Source of the DNA: Chara braunii
Lineage: Eukaryota > Streptophyta > Charophyceae > Charales > Characeae
Length of the DNA stretch: 30,668 bases
NCBI GenBank assembly: GCA_003427395.1
Contig: BFEA01000313.1
Location: forward strand, 22,962 to 53,629
Direction: 5' to 3'
Shown piece by piece: positions 1 to 10,295 of this stretch. Within the stretch, counting starts at the first letter, position 1. Each line of letters starts with the position of its first letter. The position numbers and the translations under genes were made by a program. Under the pieces are notes generated by a model. It made no database searches and was not told where the DNA came from. It saw only the letters and a program-made list of their open reading frames with translations.

Positions 1-108
<108 letters not shown>

Positions 109-698
109 CAAATAACAGTATGCAAACTCACAAATAACCATATTTAACGACACAAAGAACAGTGAGAGGTGCTGAAGTGTTGTGGATTTAAGTTTTGTCG
201 GTGTCCAGACATTTCTCAGAATGGTGCGCATGGACGCAATGAATATAATAGAGTTTTGTTATTTACTGGTTAGGTCCTCACCCGACTGGGAAAGGTTAGT
301 GTGGCCTCCGGCCCAACTTGACTTCACCTTTGGCATCAGTCAGCCTGTGGAGTAGATATTGACCTCCCAGTTAGATCACCCTGCGGTTGTTATTTAGGAG
401 TACTACCAGCTAGATTGCCCTGCAGTTGTATTTACCGCGGGCTCATATTGCTGCATGAAATAACAGTGTGGGCATTAATACGCTGTCCATCGGGGAACCA
501 CAGCTTAGAACAAGGGAGATCAACAACAACGACAACGACAACAAGTGTGTGATCTAGACGTTAATGAGAACAACTTCAAGCTCAGTTCAAAAGTACAAGG
601 AACAAATACTTGATATATGCGTGTAGACTTTTGAGGCTGAGCTTGCGGGGTATCATGAGAGTGGTGTGAGGGGGAAAAGACGCTCGAGCTGTCAGCTT
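109..698. other. Non-coding stretch with a small 38-bp tandem duplication
   Basis: No credible gene is visible. Two adjacent imperfect copies of a 38-bp unit start near 367 and 405; both contain a CAG-[CT]TAGAT core followed by CCCTGC-GTTGT and ATTTA. A CAACGA-rich run lies at about 521-545. Nothing else recognised. Confidence 0.5.
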
Positions 699-807
699 GG
701 CTACACAAGTGCTACAATGGCAATGACAATAGAAAGGCAGGCTGTAAGGCAGAGCGAATCCTGAAACATTGCCTCAATTCGGATTGTCATCTGCAACTCG
801 AGAACAC

Positions 808-839
<32 letters not shown>

Positions 840-868
840 TTGCCACGGTGAATATGTACTCAGGCCTG
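699..868 (+). rRNA. Mitochondrial rrn18 (SSU rRNA) fragment, probable nuclear mitochondrial insertion
   Basis: The plus strand carries hallmark SSU rRNA strings in the correct order and spacing: the GCTACAATGGCAATGACAAT block at 711-730, then CTGCAACTCG, GAAGTTGGAATCGCTAGTAA, TCGCGGATCAG and GGTGAATATGTAC. From memory of plant sequences it fits land-plant mitochondrial rrn18 better than plastid rrn16 or bacterial 16S, and corresponds roughly to E. coli positions 1215-1395. Similarity starts abruptly near 699 and ends near 868, just before the universal TGTACACACCGCCC block. It is therefore a fragment, not a functional gene. Differences such as GCCACGG for GCCGCGG fit cytosine deamination after transfer. 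A piece of a misassembled organelle contig is the alternative. Confidence 0.85.
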
Positions 869-971
869 AGGAATAGTTAAACCGCCAGTAGGTTTCCAAA
901 CCATTTTTTCAGAGACGTGGAGTGCATGCTGCCGCGTCGGGCGAGTACTGGGGTGCCGTTTGGCGGAACAC

Positions 972-1019
972 CCATCCAGGCAAAACGGGTTCCATGTGAG
1001 GCCTGTTTTGCCTGGATGG
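972..1019. repeat. Perfect 15-bp inverted repeat (hairpin)
   Basis: CCATCCAGGCAAAAC (972-986) is exactly reverse-complemented at 1005-1019, leaving an 18-nt loop. It lies 100 bp after the rrn18 fragment. It could be a terminal or subterminal inverted repeat remnant, or a transcribed stem-loop; no adjacent gene supports a terminator role. Confidence 0.8.
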
Positions 1020-2539
1020 ATGCCAGCCAAGGTTTGACACTCTGTTTTACAGTTTTTACTATAGGCCCAAGTCTCTAAAGCTCGGTGGTCGTGACAACCT
1101 CAGACACACCACTATTCCAGTGGACCAAGTGCCGATAAGCTTTGCGGCGTTTGGGGTATAATATACAGCAACCTACCATCAGTAGTCATGTGGACCCATG
1201 CGCACACCACATGCAGACACACATTCTTCTATGCCCATGGACGTAGTGATGTGAGCTTTTGTTTGGCCACGAGAGCTTCACAAGGAAGCTCAGACTGTTT
1301 GCTGTGGGTGTGATGGCCTTGGGCTGCTGCTGTAGGGCGCATGGAAAAGCGCAGGCCTCTAGGGTGTCTTAAGCAGTTGCACTCCTGGAGTCAGGGTAGG
1401 GTCTCGTGATGTCATGCCTGATTTGAAGGAAGTATCATATACTCGATAAAGCAATACAGTCAGAATTGTACAACTCATAGATCACCCACACCACAAATGA
1501 AGGTGTAAGCAGCACCACACCCTGTAATCTTCAACCCCCGAATAAATACTCTCGTTGTTACGTAACCGCCAAAAGATCAAACAAAGGCAAGCAATGTGTG
1601 ATGGCCACTTAGTTCATATTCGAGCTACAGTCTCCCGCCATGCTGAAGTCAACAAAATTGTGTTTTGAGGGGCCACAGTGTGAAGGCCTTCGGAGCTCCT
1701 GCTGCGGCCGATACCTCATACATGCATGTGTTTCTTTTTTTTTGGGCCATATCGGAGGTGGTGGCCCGTAAACCACCAGTTCACGCAAACCTAAGTTGAC
1801 GAATCTACCATCCAAGCCTCGTGAGCCTGCACCTGCACCTTTTCAAAGTGGCCTGCCATTTTTGCGACCGGCCCAGGCCCGAAGCAGAACAGTCTTACCA
1901 CATATACTGGCAATGCCAAAACTTTGGCTTGCATGAACTAGAGGCTTAAATGTTAGCTTAGTAAGAAGTGAGGTTTTTGTTTTGTTATGTTTTTGGTTGA
2001 AGGGCTTCTGAAACATTTTTCAAATAGTTAAACAATATTTTAAACAACTTTTAGAATTAAATAGTTCAAAAATTGTGGATTCATTGGATCACATTTTTTT
2101 CCAGAATATATGAAAAAATGTTTTTTTTTGCAGTTTTCGGGTGGCTCTTCCTACACACCTTCCGGGTCTTTGGCCAACACGGGCGTGAGTTTTTGTGAGT
2201 GGGCTGTGTGTTGGAGAGTGCCCAAGGCTGAAATACAAAGCCGGGAAGCGGGTCCAGTATCTCTTACGAGGGGGGGAAGGGTCACTGAGCCTGGGCAAGG
2301 GACTCTGGACGTCCCCGACCTTGTTCTCCATAAGGTTGGCCAACTATTCCAAACACATTAGCAGCAACTGAATCTATCATCTAACTAGGGTAAAAACAAA
2401 AGTAGCACAACCAAATAGAAGCCCACTCACTAAGAAAATAGCCCCAAAAAGGTATCACAATTCAGAAAAGCCGGCTAAAGGGACAATCAGGTGACCCGTT
2501 AAAACCTCCCAAAAATTCTGCCCTAAAAAATGAAGCTAC
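1020..2539. other. No gene recognised
   Basis: Both strands contain only short unrelated frames. The region mixes GC-moderate sequence with an AT-rich run at 1970-2110 (poly-T and AAAC-type strings). No domain, tRNA or clear repeat is seen. Confidence 0.5.
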
Positions 2540-2899
2540 CCACCCTTCCGCCCGCATAGCAGGGTCTTGCCTCAAGGTAGGACCTATAGCCCAACCCACC
2601 ACCCACGATGAAAGGTTGCCCATGCCTGTATACCGCGCTCACCCCCTACAAGGACGCTCACTGCCTTTCATGGCAATGCGTTCACAAAGTGAAGCTCCCC
2701 CCCCCACCTTTACTCCACATACGTGGAAATACCCTGCCACGTGCACGGCAGGGTTGCACCTGATGGCAGACCCTATGGCCCAACCCTCCACCCTTGATTG
2801 AGGGTATAACTGAACCTCGATTCCTTTCAACCATTCCATACAAGGACGCTCACCACCCTTCGTGATGATGCATTCAAAGAAGGGGAAGCTACACAGGAG

Positions 2900-3055
2900 T
2901 CACAAAAATGAGTTATAATTGCACTTTGGGCCAAGATACAGTTTTGAATTGCAATTCAGACTTATACAACCCAGCTTTCTGGCCAGGTAGGGTGCCAGAA
3001 GTGCAATTGCAAACTGTATCTTGCCCCATAGTGCAATTATAACTCGTTTTTGTGA
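2900..3055. repeat. Inverted repeat, arms about 54 bp
   Basis: The left arm starts TCACAAAAATGAGTTATAAT. The right arm (3001-3055) ends with its near-perfect reverse complement, including GTGCAATTATAACTCG and TTTTTGTGA. The arms are separated by about 47 bp. It lies inside the larger foldback repeat and may be a separate MITE that inserted into it. Confidence 0.85.
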
Positions 3056-3073
3056 ATCTACTGAAGTTACCCC

Positions 3074-3216
3074 TTCAAAGAATGATACTCCCACTACTTT
3101 CCCAACTTACCTTGGCCAATGGTCCTCAGTAACAACTGTCGAACCAACATACCATCCCTTAGTGAGGACCATTCACCGAGGTAAGTTGGGAAAGTAGTGG
3201 GAGTATCGTTCTTCGA
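3074..3216. repeat. Inverted repeat, arms about 54 bp
   Basis: The left arm (3074-3128) contains GATACTCCCACTACTTTCCC and ends GGTCCTCA. The right arm (3163-3216) is its reverse complement with few mismatches, around a 34-bp loop. The outer part of this hairpin is continuous with the third unit of the surrounding foldback repeat. Confidence 0.85.
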
Positions 3217-3380
3217 ATGCATCGTCGCAGAGGATGGTGAGCATCCTTGTAGGGAATGATGGACAGGAATGGAGGTTGAGTTATACCCTCTGTCGAGGTT
3301 GGTGGGCTGGGCTATAGGGCCCGTTAGGTGCAACGGTGCAACCCTACTGTGCGGGTGGCCGGGTGAAAGAGCTGGCATCT

Positions 3381-3944
3381 GTGTTTGACAAAATTCACCA
3401 GCCAGCTAACTATAGCAAGGCTTGCCTAAATGGCAAACCTAAATAAATTTAATAGGAGGTGGCAATCAAGAACATCCTACTCAGTGAACAAAAAAACCCA
3501 AACGATGATCAACAATAGACAATCAACCAGAAGAAACAATAAAACAAGCAAAACAACCCAGTCAATAAGGGGAGGGGGGGAATATAAATTGTTTTGACAT
3601 AGAACAACCAGCAGTAAGTTGATCATGAAATCATACACGGACACAGATCCAATTAATAGGAAAAAACGAAAAATGAAAAATTTTGTGACAAAAAACAGCT
3701 AGCACCAGATTCTAGATCAAATCCTATACGATCGTAAAAGAATAAAAGCAAGGTGAGGCCATGAACAAACTGAGCAAAGTGCTCATCTAACTTAACGGGC
3801 CCGAAAGGTTCACAAACCTTCCACCCCCAGAACAGATCAAATAGATTGCAACTACAAGCATAGACATCACCTTAAAGAGTTCACTTTTCTCACCACGTAC
3901 GTGTGCACCCCATCGCATAGTGAAGACAACGGTTGAGGGCTTAG
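3381..3944. other. A-rich flank, no gene recognised
   Basis: Adenine-rich sequence with a G-run (AGGGGAGGGGGG, about 3569-3582) that resembles a polypurine tract on the plus strand, but no LTR start follows it. This is the sequence outside the LTR end at 3945. Confidence 0.45.
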
Positions 3945-4233
3945 TGTGAAGGACCTGTCGGGATGGCGGTCCTTCAGGATCAAGACGAAGGGATGAGGAT
4001 GAGGGAGATGGAGATGGACCTGGAAGGGACAATGCAACTGCGACACAAACTCAACACGCACGTACTCCAAATTGTGCAAATGAAGAATGAAACTGAAAAC
4101 GGACTTCAGCTTGGTTATACGTGCAGCGAAGTGAGTAACTGGACTAGACTGGCCTGGTACCGACAATGGTACCGGGCAGGATTGGACTAGACTGAATGAG
4201 CACACAGTCTGTGGGGTCAGGCAACGCCCTGGT
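3945..4233 (-). mobile_element. LTR end of element A (R/U5-like part, minus orientation)
   Basis: Reverse-complemented, this segment aligns along its whole length with 14019-14308 on the plus strand, at roughly 80% identity by eye. Landmarks in both are GTACGTGCGTGTTGAGT-like, TTTGCACAATTTGGAGTACG and GGTACCGACA-type motifs. Both copies end in CA at the equivalent base (3945 on this strand, 14308 in the other), as LTRs do. Its position downstream of A's chromodomain makes it the 3' LTR. Sequence beyond 4233 (the U3 side) does not match the other copy, so the full LTR length is not established. Confidence 0.75.
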
Positions 4234-4999
4234 ACAATTCTAAGACCCTAGAGGCGGTGCCTGAGTGCTGAAAGGAAACAATAGCAAGATGTCACGAGAT
4301 AATATCGTGTTGCTGAACCACTAAGAGTGGGATGGTCTCAGAGGGGGTGAATGCAACCTAAAAATTGAAACCCCTAAGAGCAGTCACACACGAAGATGAG
4401 ATAGGTCATTAGGCTCAGGGCGAGGGAGTGGTAGCGAAACAAAACCAATGACCCTAACAGATAGACCATCAAGGCGGGTGATGCTCTACAAAAGGATGAC
4501 GCCATGCAGGGTCAACCATGAAAGGGGAGTCTGGAATAGGGTGGAGATATGCCTAACTGAAAGCATGCAATGACAGACAATAGTGTGATGAATATAGTGG
4601 GTGAGGGAAACATGCACACAACTCACCGACTAGGGAGAAAGTCACGTATGCGAGCATGGAAGCCAAGGCAAGGCCACGGTCCCAATGCCTATGCGATATC
4701 AAAGCCCAACTCAAGGAAAACCAGCTAAGTGAGAACCATCATGCGATATATACAAAGAAATGGGCAAGGTAGGGTGATGGCGTGAAGTAATCACGTCCAG
4801 TGTAGTTGAAGCTGATAAAGTAGCTTAAGTCACGGAGATGGTCGATGAAGTACGAGTCGAGTCGATGTCGAAGTAGAGTCGCAAAACGATGACGTCCTAA
4901 AAAAGCGGATGATGGAGTATATGGTGTGAGTCAGTGGTAGGGGATAAGTAAGTGATGAGAGTGTCAATCGTGGAGTGTGTTGTGAACGCGCTGAGACAT
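4234..4999 (-). other. 3' untranslated / U3-side sequence of element A
   Basis: No coding potential. On the minus strand this lies between the stop of the chromodomain ORF and the recognisable LTR end, so it should hold the end of the internal region, the polypurine tract and U3. I could not locate the LTR's 5' TG end. Confidence 0.45.
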
Positions 5000-5440
5000 C
5001 TATATGTTGTTGAAGAACGAGCTTAAAAACAACGGGCTCGTCCTCAACAATCTCCTCCGAGGGTCAGTCGACTGAGTAGGATAAAATATCTCAGCACGAT
5101 GAGCATGATCATATGCACGCACCAACACCCTAGCGTGCTTCAAGTGCTCGAAGGGCTTCCACGTAGTTTCCTCATCAGGACAGCCCTTCCAACGCACCAG
5201 GTATTTGATGCGTGAAAGGGTATCGTCCGTAACTCGAGTAGATATAATGTCAGAAACGATGAACTCCTTGTTGTCGTCCACCATGATAGGTGGAGGGCGC
5301 TCATAAGAACGACCGACGAAGCGCTAAGACGGTTTGTGATATGGACCTAACAAGGAGGCGTGGTATACATCATGTACGCGAGTCTCTCGAAGGTAATAAG
5401 GTAGCTTCATACGAAAACTGACCGGACTAGCGGCAGTATC
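5000..5440 (-). pseudogene. Element A integrase C-terminus with chromodomain
   Basis: The 94-residue frame at 5000-5284 contains a clear chromodomain: KYLVRWKGCPDEETTWKPFE followed by a HARVLVRAYD helix. Chromodomains at the integrase C-terminus define chromovirus Ty3/gypsy elements and direct integration towards particular histone marks. Directly upstream (5285-5440) the minus strand reads SFRMKLPYYLRETRVHDVYH and then ASLLGPYH, the usual integrase tail before the chromodomain. Stops and a frame change separate the two parts, so the gene is dead. The family assignment is firm; activity is not expected. Confidence 0.88.
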
Positions 5441-6560
5441 AAAGCCGAAGGCCTGAAAGATGCGGCATAGACTGAAGAATCAACACCTGAACTTGCGAAG
5501 TGTATCCGCTTCGAGCCGCAAGTGGCATGCGTCGACAAGCACATCGTCACCGACTTTGAATGAATGATTCATTCATAATGGGTTCGCTTTTGCTGTCATG
5601 CGAGTCTAGGAGTCGATTATACTATCGTGTGCACGCCTCATAATCGCCGCCATGTGGGCGACCCAAGCGTCAAACACAAGACAACGAGTTTTTTGCCGCA
5701 ACCATGACAGTCGTAGGAAATCCGTGAGAATGAGAGGGTGGCCGTCGAGGTCGCAATGGAGTGGCGACATCCCCGTGGTTGGCCAAACGACGTGGTTGTA
5801 CGCAATCTCTTTGTGGGTTAAGTGTAAGTCTCACTACAGGTCATCCCTAATAAACTTTCAGAGGATATTACCAAAAGTTTTATTGGTGACCTCAATCTAA
5901 CCATTCCTCTAAGGGTGGTAAGACGACAAGAAGCGAAGCAGGGATCCGTACGCCTCGTGTAGGTGTCACTAGAATGTGTTAGTAAAGTGCGGATCACGAT
6001 CTGAGATCATGCTCTGAGGTTAGTCATGATCTCTCACAACTCAGTCGAAGACGATGTTGGCGACCTCACGAGCGCTAATGTGATAGTGACACAAAACGTG
6101 CACACTTCGTGAAACGATCGACGACGATCAAGATAACATCATGACCGCGCTCCGTACGAGGGCGGAGGAGACCAATAAAATTCATCGAGATGGACTACCA
6201 ACGACCCTCAGAAATGGGTAGAGGCTGAAGTAACCCATATAGAAGGTGGTTCGCATTGTTCACCTTCTGGTAGGTAGGACACTCCTGGATATAGGCTTTG
6301 AAAAAATCCTTGGACTTCGGCCAGACATATAGGCGGCAAACGGTGCCAACATCTTGTGGAAGACCATATAACCGACAATTACCTGGTCATGAAACCTTGC
6401 TACGGACTTGACACGGAGTTGTCCAGTGGAGGGAACACAAATACGTGATTCTAGCTGACCAGATCTACCATGTCAGTGCACGAGAGCGTTCTCACGGAAG
6501 GAGTATGAAGGAACGGTCTTGCGACTCTGCAGTGTCGCGTGGATGTCACGATAATCCGGA
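5441..6560 (-). pseudogene. Element A integrase zinc and catalytic domains, heavily decayed
   Basis: Hand translation of the minus strand in shifting frames gives, in integrase order, an ARFHDQVIVGY-like and FHKMLA zinc-domain stretch near 6390-6330, YGLLQPLPISEGRW near 6240-6195, a DVILIVVDRF-like start of the catalytic core, and ISDRDPHF around 6010-5985 (the second catalytic Asp region). Stops and frameshifts are frequent, so no usable ORF survives. Integrase inserts the cDNA into the host genome. Domain order relative to the RT and chromodomain is that of a Ty3/gypsy element. Confidence 0.7.
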
Positions 6561-7388
6561 CAGTGCCGTATAAAGTGCTATATTCGCCGATCACCGACTG
6601 ATCAACGGTGGTGACCGAGATAACAACAAGATGGTTGGGTTCTTGATCATTTCACCCTTGATAGGCTAAGTGGTGAAATTGAACTCGGATTAACCACGTC
6701 ACCAGTGTGCCTATCAAGGGGAAAACTTAGGCGTCGGAGGAAAGTATGGACAACAGAGTTATCCTGCACACCGTGAAGGGTGCTCAGTGTAGGTAATGAC
6801 CCTAGTGTCAGGTAGCATAAACCAATGCGAGAACCTTACGTTCATCGACATTGTAGTTTATCACGGCAGACAGTAACTAACGGGAGTAGAAGGTGATCAG
6901 GTTTCTCAGCACGATTATCGACAGTCCCATCGTTCGTGATGGTCGGGGAGTAAGTGACGGGAGGACTGTTAGTGGAGGGAAATGGTGGAAGGTTATACGT
7001 CAGTCGAGAAGCAGTGTCAGCAGGAGGGGAGGAAAGTGGGGAACATGGGGTTAAGGTGAATCAGGAGGAGTGGGAAACACCTGAGAAAGTATGACTTATA
7101 TCGCAGAATCTAACGCATCGGTGGTGATTATAAAGGGGACAATCAAAATCACGGAGACCAAAAACTGGTGCACAAGTCACCGCCTTCTTGAGGGCGGGAA
7201 AAACATCATCGAAGAGGGGTGTTCAAAACCATGGCGGGTTTTTCCAAAGAAGGGTGGAGGTAAGGACGTAAGAATACCCAGCATATCCTCGGATGAAAGT
7301 ACTATAGTAACTAGTGAGGCCTATAAAACTACGAAGCTGCTTGACGGATGTGGGGATGGGTCACTCCGATATAGCAGTGATTTTCTCA
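6561..7388 (-). pseudogene. Element A RT thumb and RNase H remnant
   Basis: Just downstream of the RT frame, the minus strand reads ITAISEWPIPTS and KQLRSFIGLTSYYSTFIRGY, the conserved RT connection seen in Ty3/gypsy elements. Then come FPALKKAVTCAPVF and LRDFDCPL, the entry to RNase H. Further downstream the frame is lost, with scattered similarity only. RNase H would degrade the RNA strand of the cDNA hybrid. Recognition rests on hand translation across several frameshifts. Confidence 0.65.
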
Positions 7389-8045
7389 TCATCCGTATGG
7401 ACTCTGGTCAAACACATGGTGTCCTAGGAAATCCACTTCGCGTTGGGCAAAGCGACACTTATTGAATTTGGCATAAAAGTCATGCTTATGTAAGCGTTGT
7501 AGGACATCGCGGAGGTGTTTGAGGTGATCTTCTAAGGTACGATTATAAACCAAGATGTCGTTCAGGTACACGAGAATGTATTGTTCAAGGGTGGCTCTGA
7601 AGATATCATTCATCGCCGTCTGGAAGGTGGCGGGTGCATTTGTGAGGCCGAATGGCATCACCATAAACTCGTTGTGGCCGAAGAGCGATCGAAAGACGGT
7701 CTTTGTATGGTCCTCTGCGGCAATGCGGATCACATGGTAACTGCTACGAAGATCGATCTTCGTAAAGAAGTGGTTGTCTGTCAGACGGTCAAACAACTCA
7801 TTTGTGCAAGGCATAGGATAATTGTTCTTAACCATATAACGGTTAAAGTCGCAGTAGTCAATGCAGAGACGGATAGTTTCGCCCACTTTGCGAGCAAAGA
7901 GGACGGGTGCAACCCAAGGGGAGTTAATGGGTTCAATAAAACCTAGTCGAAGGAGCTCCTCAAGCTGACGCTTGAGTTTCGTCGCCTCCAGAATTGAGAG
8001 TCGGTAGGATGTCTGATGGTGAACACGATAGTCAGCTACGAGCTA
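7389..8045 (-). pseudogene. Element A reverse transcriptase (Ty3/gypsy), active-site mutant
   Basis: The frame shows the RT palm in order: LGFIEPINSPWVAPVLFARK, IRLCIDYCDFNRY, TKIDLRSSYHVIRI, FMVMPFGLTNAPATFQ and ILVYLNDILVY, then FLGHHVF. The catalytic YxDD box reads YLND: the first Asp codon is AAC at 7562-7560, a single G-to-A change from GAC, which should abolish polymerase activity. The frame is open from about 8045, but the open part of 7389-7886 starts only with GTG, so no start codon is meaningful. The polypeptide is one domain of a former Pol polyprotein that continues into RNase H and integrase at lower coordinates. Confidence 0.9.
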
Positions 8046-9429
8046 GATAGAATGCTCAACACTGTGCATCGGAGGGATCCTGTTGTATGAGAAATACGGA
8101 GGAAAGACGTCGCGGTACTCCTGAATCAGGTCATGAACGGCGGATTCAAACTCAATCGTGAACCGTGTGGGTTCCTTAGCATCTGCGTCAGCACGAGACG
8201 TATGTATAGACTTGCCACTGGACGGCGGAGGAACCTGGGATGTCGAAGGGTTATCCGCAGGCTAAGGGGTGGATGTGGAGATGTGAGCTGTGAACATGGA
8301 GGAAGGGTCAGGGGGGTCGGTCTCCAAGGGGATGAGATCAACGAAGAAGATCCATGACGTCACCGAGTAGAGAGTTATTTCCTCCTGGCGCAGGAAGTGA
8401 GCGAATTGACGGGGAGTGGTGAAGGCAATCTTTGGGTGGGACGAGGAAGGACGAGGGTCCTAGGGAGGTAGGTAGGGAGGGGTGTCGTTTGTAGTGCCAA
8501 TGAAGGGGACTCGATAGGTCTAACCACACCTCGTTTGAACATGCAAGACTAGGGAGTGTCAAGGATAAAGTCGTACCCAGTCTCCAACACTTGAAGTATG
8601 AGGAGGAGTGGTACCAGCGAGACGCGTCGGTACTATCCGACATTTGGAAGGTAAGGGAGAAGTGAAGGTCAGGGACCGTCTGATCAAAGAAGTGTTGCGT
8701 CTTGTTATCTCCAAGGGTAGCGGAGATAGGAGAGCAAGATCAAGAGGTACCTAGACGAGTTTCTTGAACCACGCGAGGGTGAATAGAATCTCCCTGCAAG
8801 TCTGAGTCTCATAAAGTGCACTACAACTTCATAGATGTCCCAAGGCGAATGAAAATGATAGGGAGGTTGCGATTTGAGAGCAGAGCGAGGAGACAACGCA
8901 TGATATTTACGTGTCTTGTGAGTCGCTCCTAACGAGCCTGAAGAATGCTCAAATCCAGGAGAGAAGACACAACTTCCTTGCAAGCCGCCAGTTGAGCCCT
9001 GCAACAAGTTGTGCGAATAGCGCGACGCGTCGAAAGTCTTTGAGGGGAAGGACTACATGCAACAGTTTCCTGCGGGGCATCCAATACCTCGACAAACGGC
9101 GGGGTAGAGGGAGCTGTGTTTGTCGTGTCTTGAGTAACCTTTCGGGTGGTAGCCAAGGGGCAAACCGTGACTCCGTGGTCGGGAAGTCAACTACGTGTGA
9201 GGCCTTAGCGATACACTGCACTGTGACTAACTGTATGGGACTGGTCGGGCGGGGCCTGGGGGGGACTGAGATTAGTGCTAACGAGAAATCATGTCAACAT
9301 AGTGTCGATCGAGGGCGGCTTGGTATGGACACCGTGAGGAGGTGTGTCCATCCTGGCGGCAACGAAGGCAACTGCGACGAGGACGGCACGCTCCTCAGGG
9401 GATAAACCTTTACGAGGAGGGACGAAACC
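8046..9429 (-). pseudogene. Element A Gag-Pol linker and protease remnant
   Basis: Between Gag and RT the minus strand gives broken frames. Near 8600-8560 it reads ETGYDFILDTP, resembling the C-terminal part of a retropepsin (usually ILG-[TM]PW). It is followed by a Pro/Ser-rich linker and then DLIQEYRDVFPP at about 8145-8110, the standard lead-in to Ty3/gypsy RT. I could not find the protease D-[ST]-G active site. The plus-strand frame over 8911-9405 is antisense to this and is not considered a gene. Confidence 0.5.
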
Positions 9430-9858
9430 CTACGGGAGGTCCACCTGAGGAACAGCGAACGTGTGGGCGTCAACCTGTGCAAACCGACTGCAAGCACGAC
9501 CCATGGCGGGCATAGCTATCTGACAGTAGTTGGCCATCGGGACAGCCTCATCATCCAAGTGGTGTTGGATGACATCCCGAAGGTCGAGGTCCTCTGGGGC
9601 GTCCCCAAGGGTACGATCGACCTCTATTGTAGAGTCGTCGCCGTACTCGAGAGAAGTGTAGCACCGAGAGAATGGCACTCCAGACTGAGTTGAGCGGTGA
9701 AAGCGGCCAACGGAAGAGGAACGACCTCGAGTGGCGCCGCGTGACTGGGTGGTGACGACAAGTCACAAAGAGGATGGGGTGTTGGAGAATCAACTCCGCA
9801 TCCTCTAGTACTGTCGAGCAGCCTCGTAGGTTTGCTCTATGAACTCGAAGGTATGTCG
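9430..9858 (-). pseudogene. Element A Gag C-terminal part, decayed
   Basis: Continuing from the Gag frame upstream, the minus strand reads RHTFEFIEQTYEAARQY (around 9855-9800), typical of the end of a Gypsy Gag capsid. An 82-residue acidic frame follows (9430-9678) with DLDLRDVIQHHLDDEAV. No zinc knuckle could be confirmed. Frames change at least twice. Confidence 0.5.
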
Positions 9859-10294
9859 CTAGAGTTCGATGCGGTAGTCAGTCGGAAGACTCACAAGTAA
9901 CCGGTCGGTGAGAATGGCCTCCGGCAAAAACGTCTCATCGCAGGTAACGCAAGGGTATGGAAATACCCAGACATGACGCTTTAGATCTACCGGTGTGGAG
10001 GACCTGGACCATCGGGTCTCGGTGACTATATCTAAGGCGTCGGTCGTATCGTGTCGAGCGCCATAGCGATTCTGGAGAAAGGCGGTGAAGTCCTCGAAAG
10101 TGGGAATCTCACCCATGCAAACGCGATGGTATAATAACTCTCCCATACAATGAAAAGGCCGCCTCACAGTTTCGTTGCAAGCAAAGAGCACCACAACTTT
10201 CGACTGTCTGCAACCAATGCGACACGCGAAGTGTGTCATCGTGACTGCCTGCAACCAATGCGGCACACGAAGTGTGTCATCGTAGTCAGGTATA
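9859..10294 (-). pseudogene. Element A Gag capsid, cut at 10295
   Basis: Within the frame at 9859-10560, the part below about 10295 is Gag, not integrase. It shows HWLQAVT, GELLYHRVCMGEIPTFEDF, FLQNRYGARHDTTDALD and LPEAILTDRLLVSLPTDYRI, a Ty3/gypsy retrotransposon capsid. Gag forms the virus-like particle. The frame starts in the middle of the domain: its N-terminal part is missing here, and a candidate for it lies on the plus strand at 16900-17628. The open frame that joins it to B's integrase core is a chance fusion across a rearrangement junction. A 41-bp duplication (10202-10283) adds a frameshift. Confidence 0.8.
10202..10283. repeat. 41-bp tandem duplication beside a breakpoint
   Basis: Two head-to-tail copies (10202-10242 and 10243-10283) both read GACTG-CTGCAACCAATGCG and end GTGTGTCATCGT, with only a few differences. 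The length is not a multiple of three, so it shifts the Gag frame. It ends about 12 bp from the Gag/integrase junction at 10295. Confidence 0.9.
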
Positions 10295-10295
10295 T

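Larger units (their letters stand above)
2540..3380. mobile_element. Complex foldback repeat (nested inverted and direct repeats)
   Basis: A unit of about 140-190 bp occurs three times: near 2560-2695 (plus), 2740-2880 (plus) and 3215-3368 (inverted). Shared landmarks are CCTATAGCCCAACCCACCA-like, ACAAGGACGCTCACC-like and GATGCATTC-like strings. Between the second and third copies lie two further hairpins, with arms 2900-2953/3001-3055 and 3074-3128/3163-3216. The design resembles a foldback element or MITE assembly. There is no transposase, so any mobility would be non-autonomous. Copy boundaries are approximate. Confidence 0.7.

Noticed and set aside
699-868. Functional rRNA gene
   Set aside because: Only about 170 bp match, both ends are abrupt, and conserved positions are changed; it is a fragment.
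3569-3582. Polypurine tract preceding an LTR
   Set aside because: No TG-starting LTR or matching second copy follows it; left as an A/G-rich run.
8911-9405. 164-aa plus-strand ORF
   Set aside because: Antisense to the Gag-Pol linker of element A; no recognisable domain.
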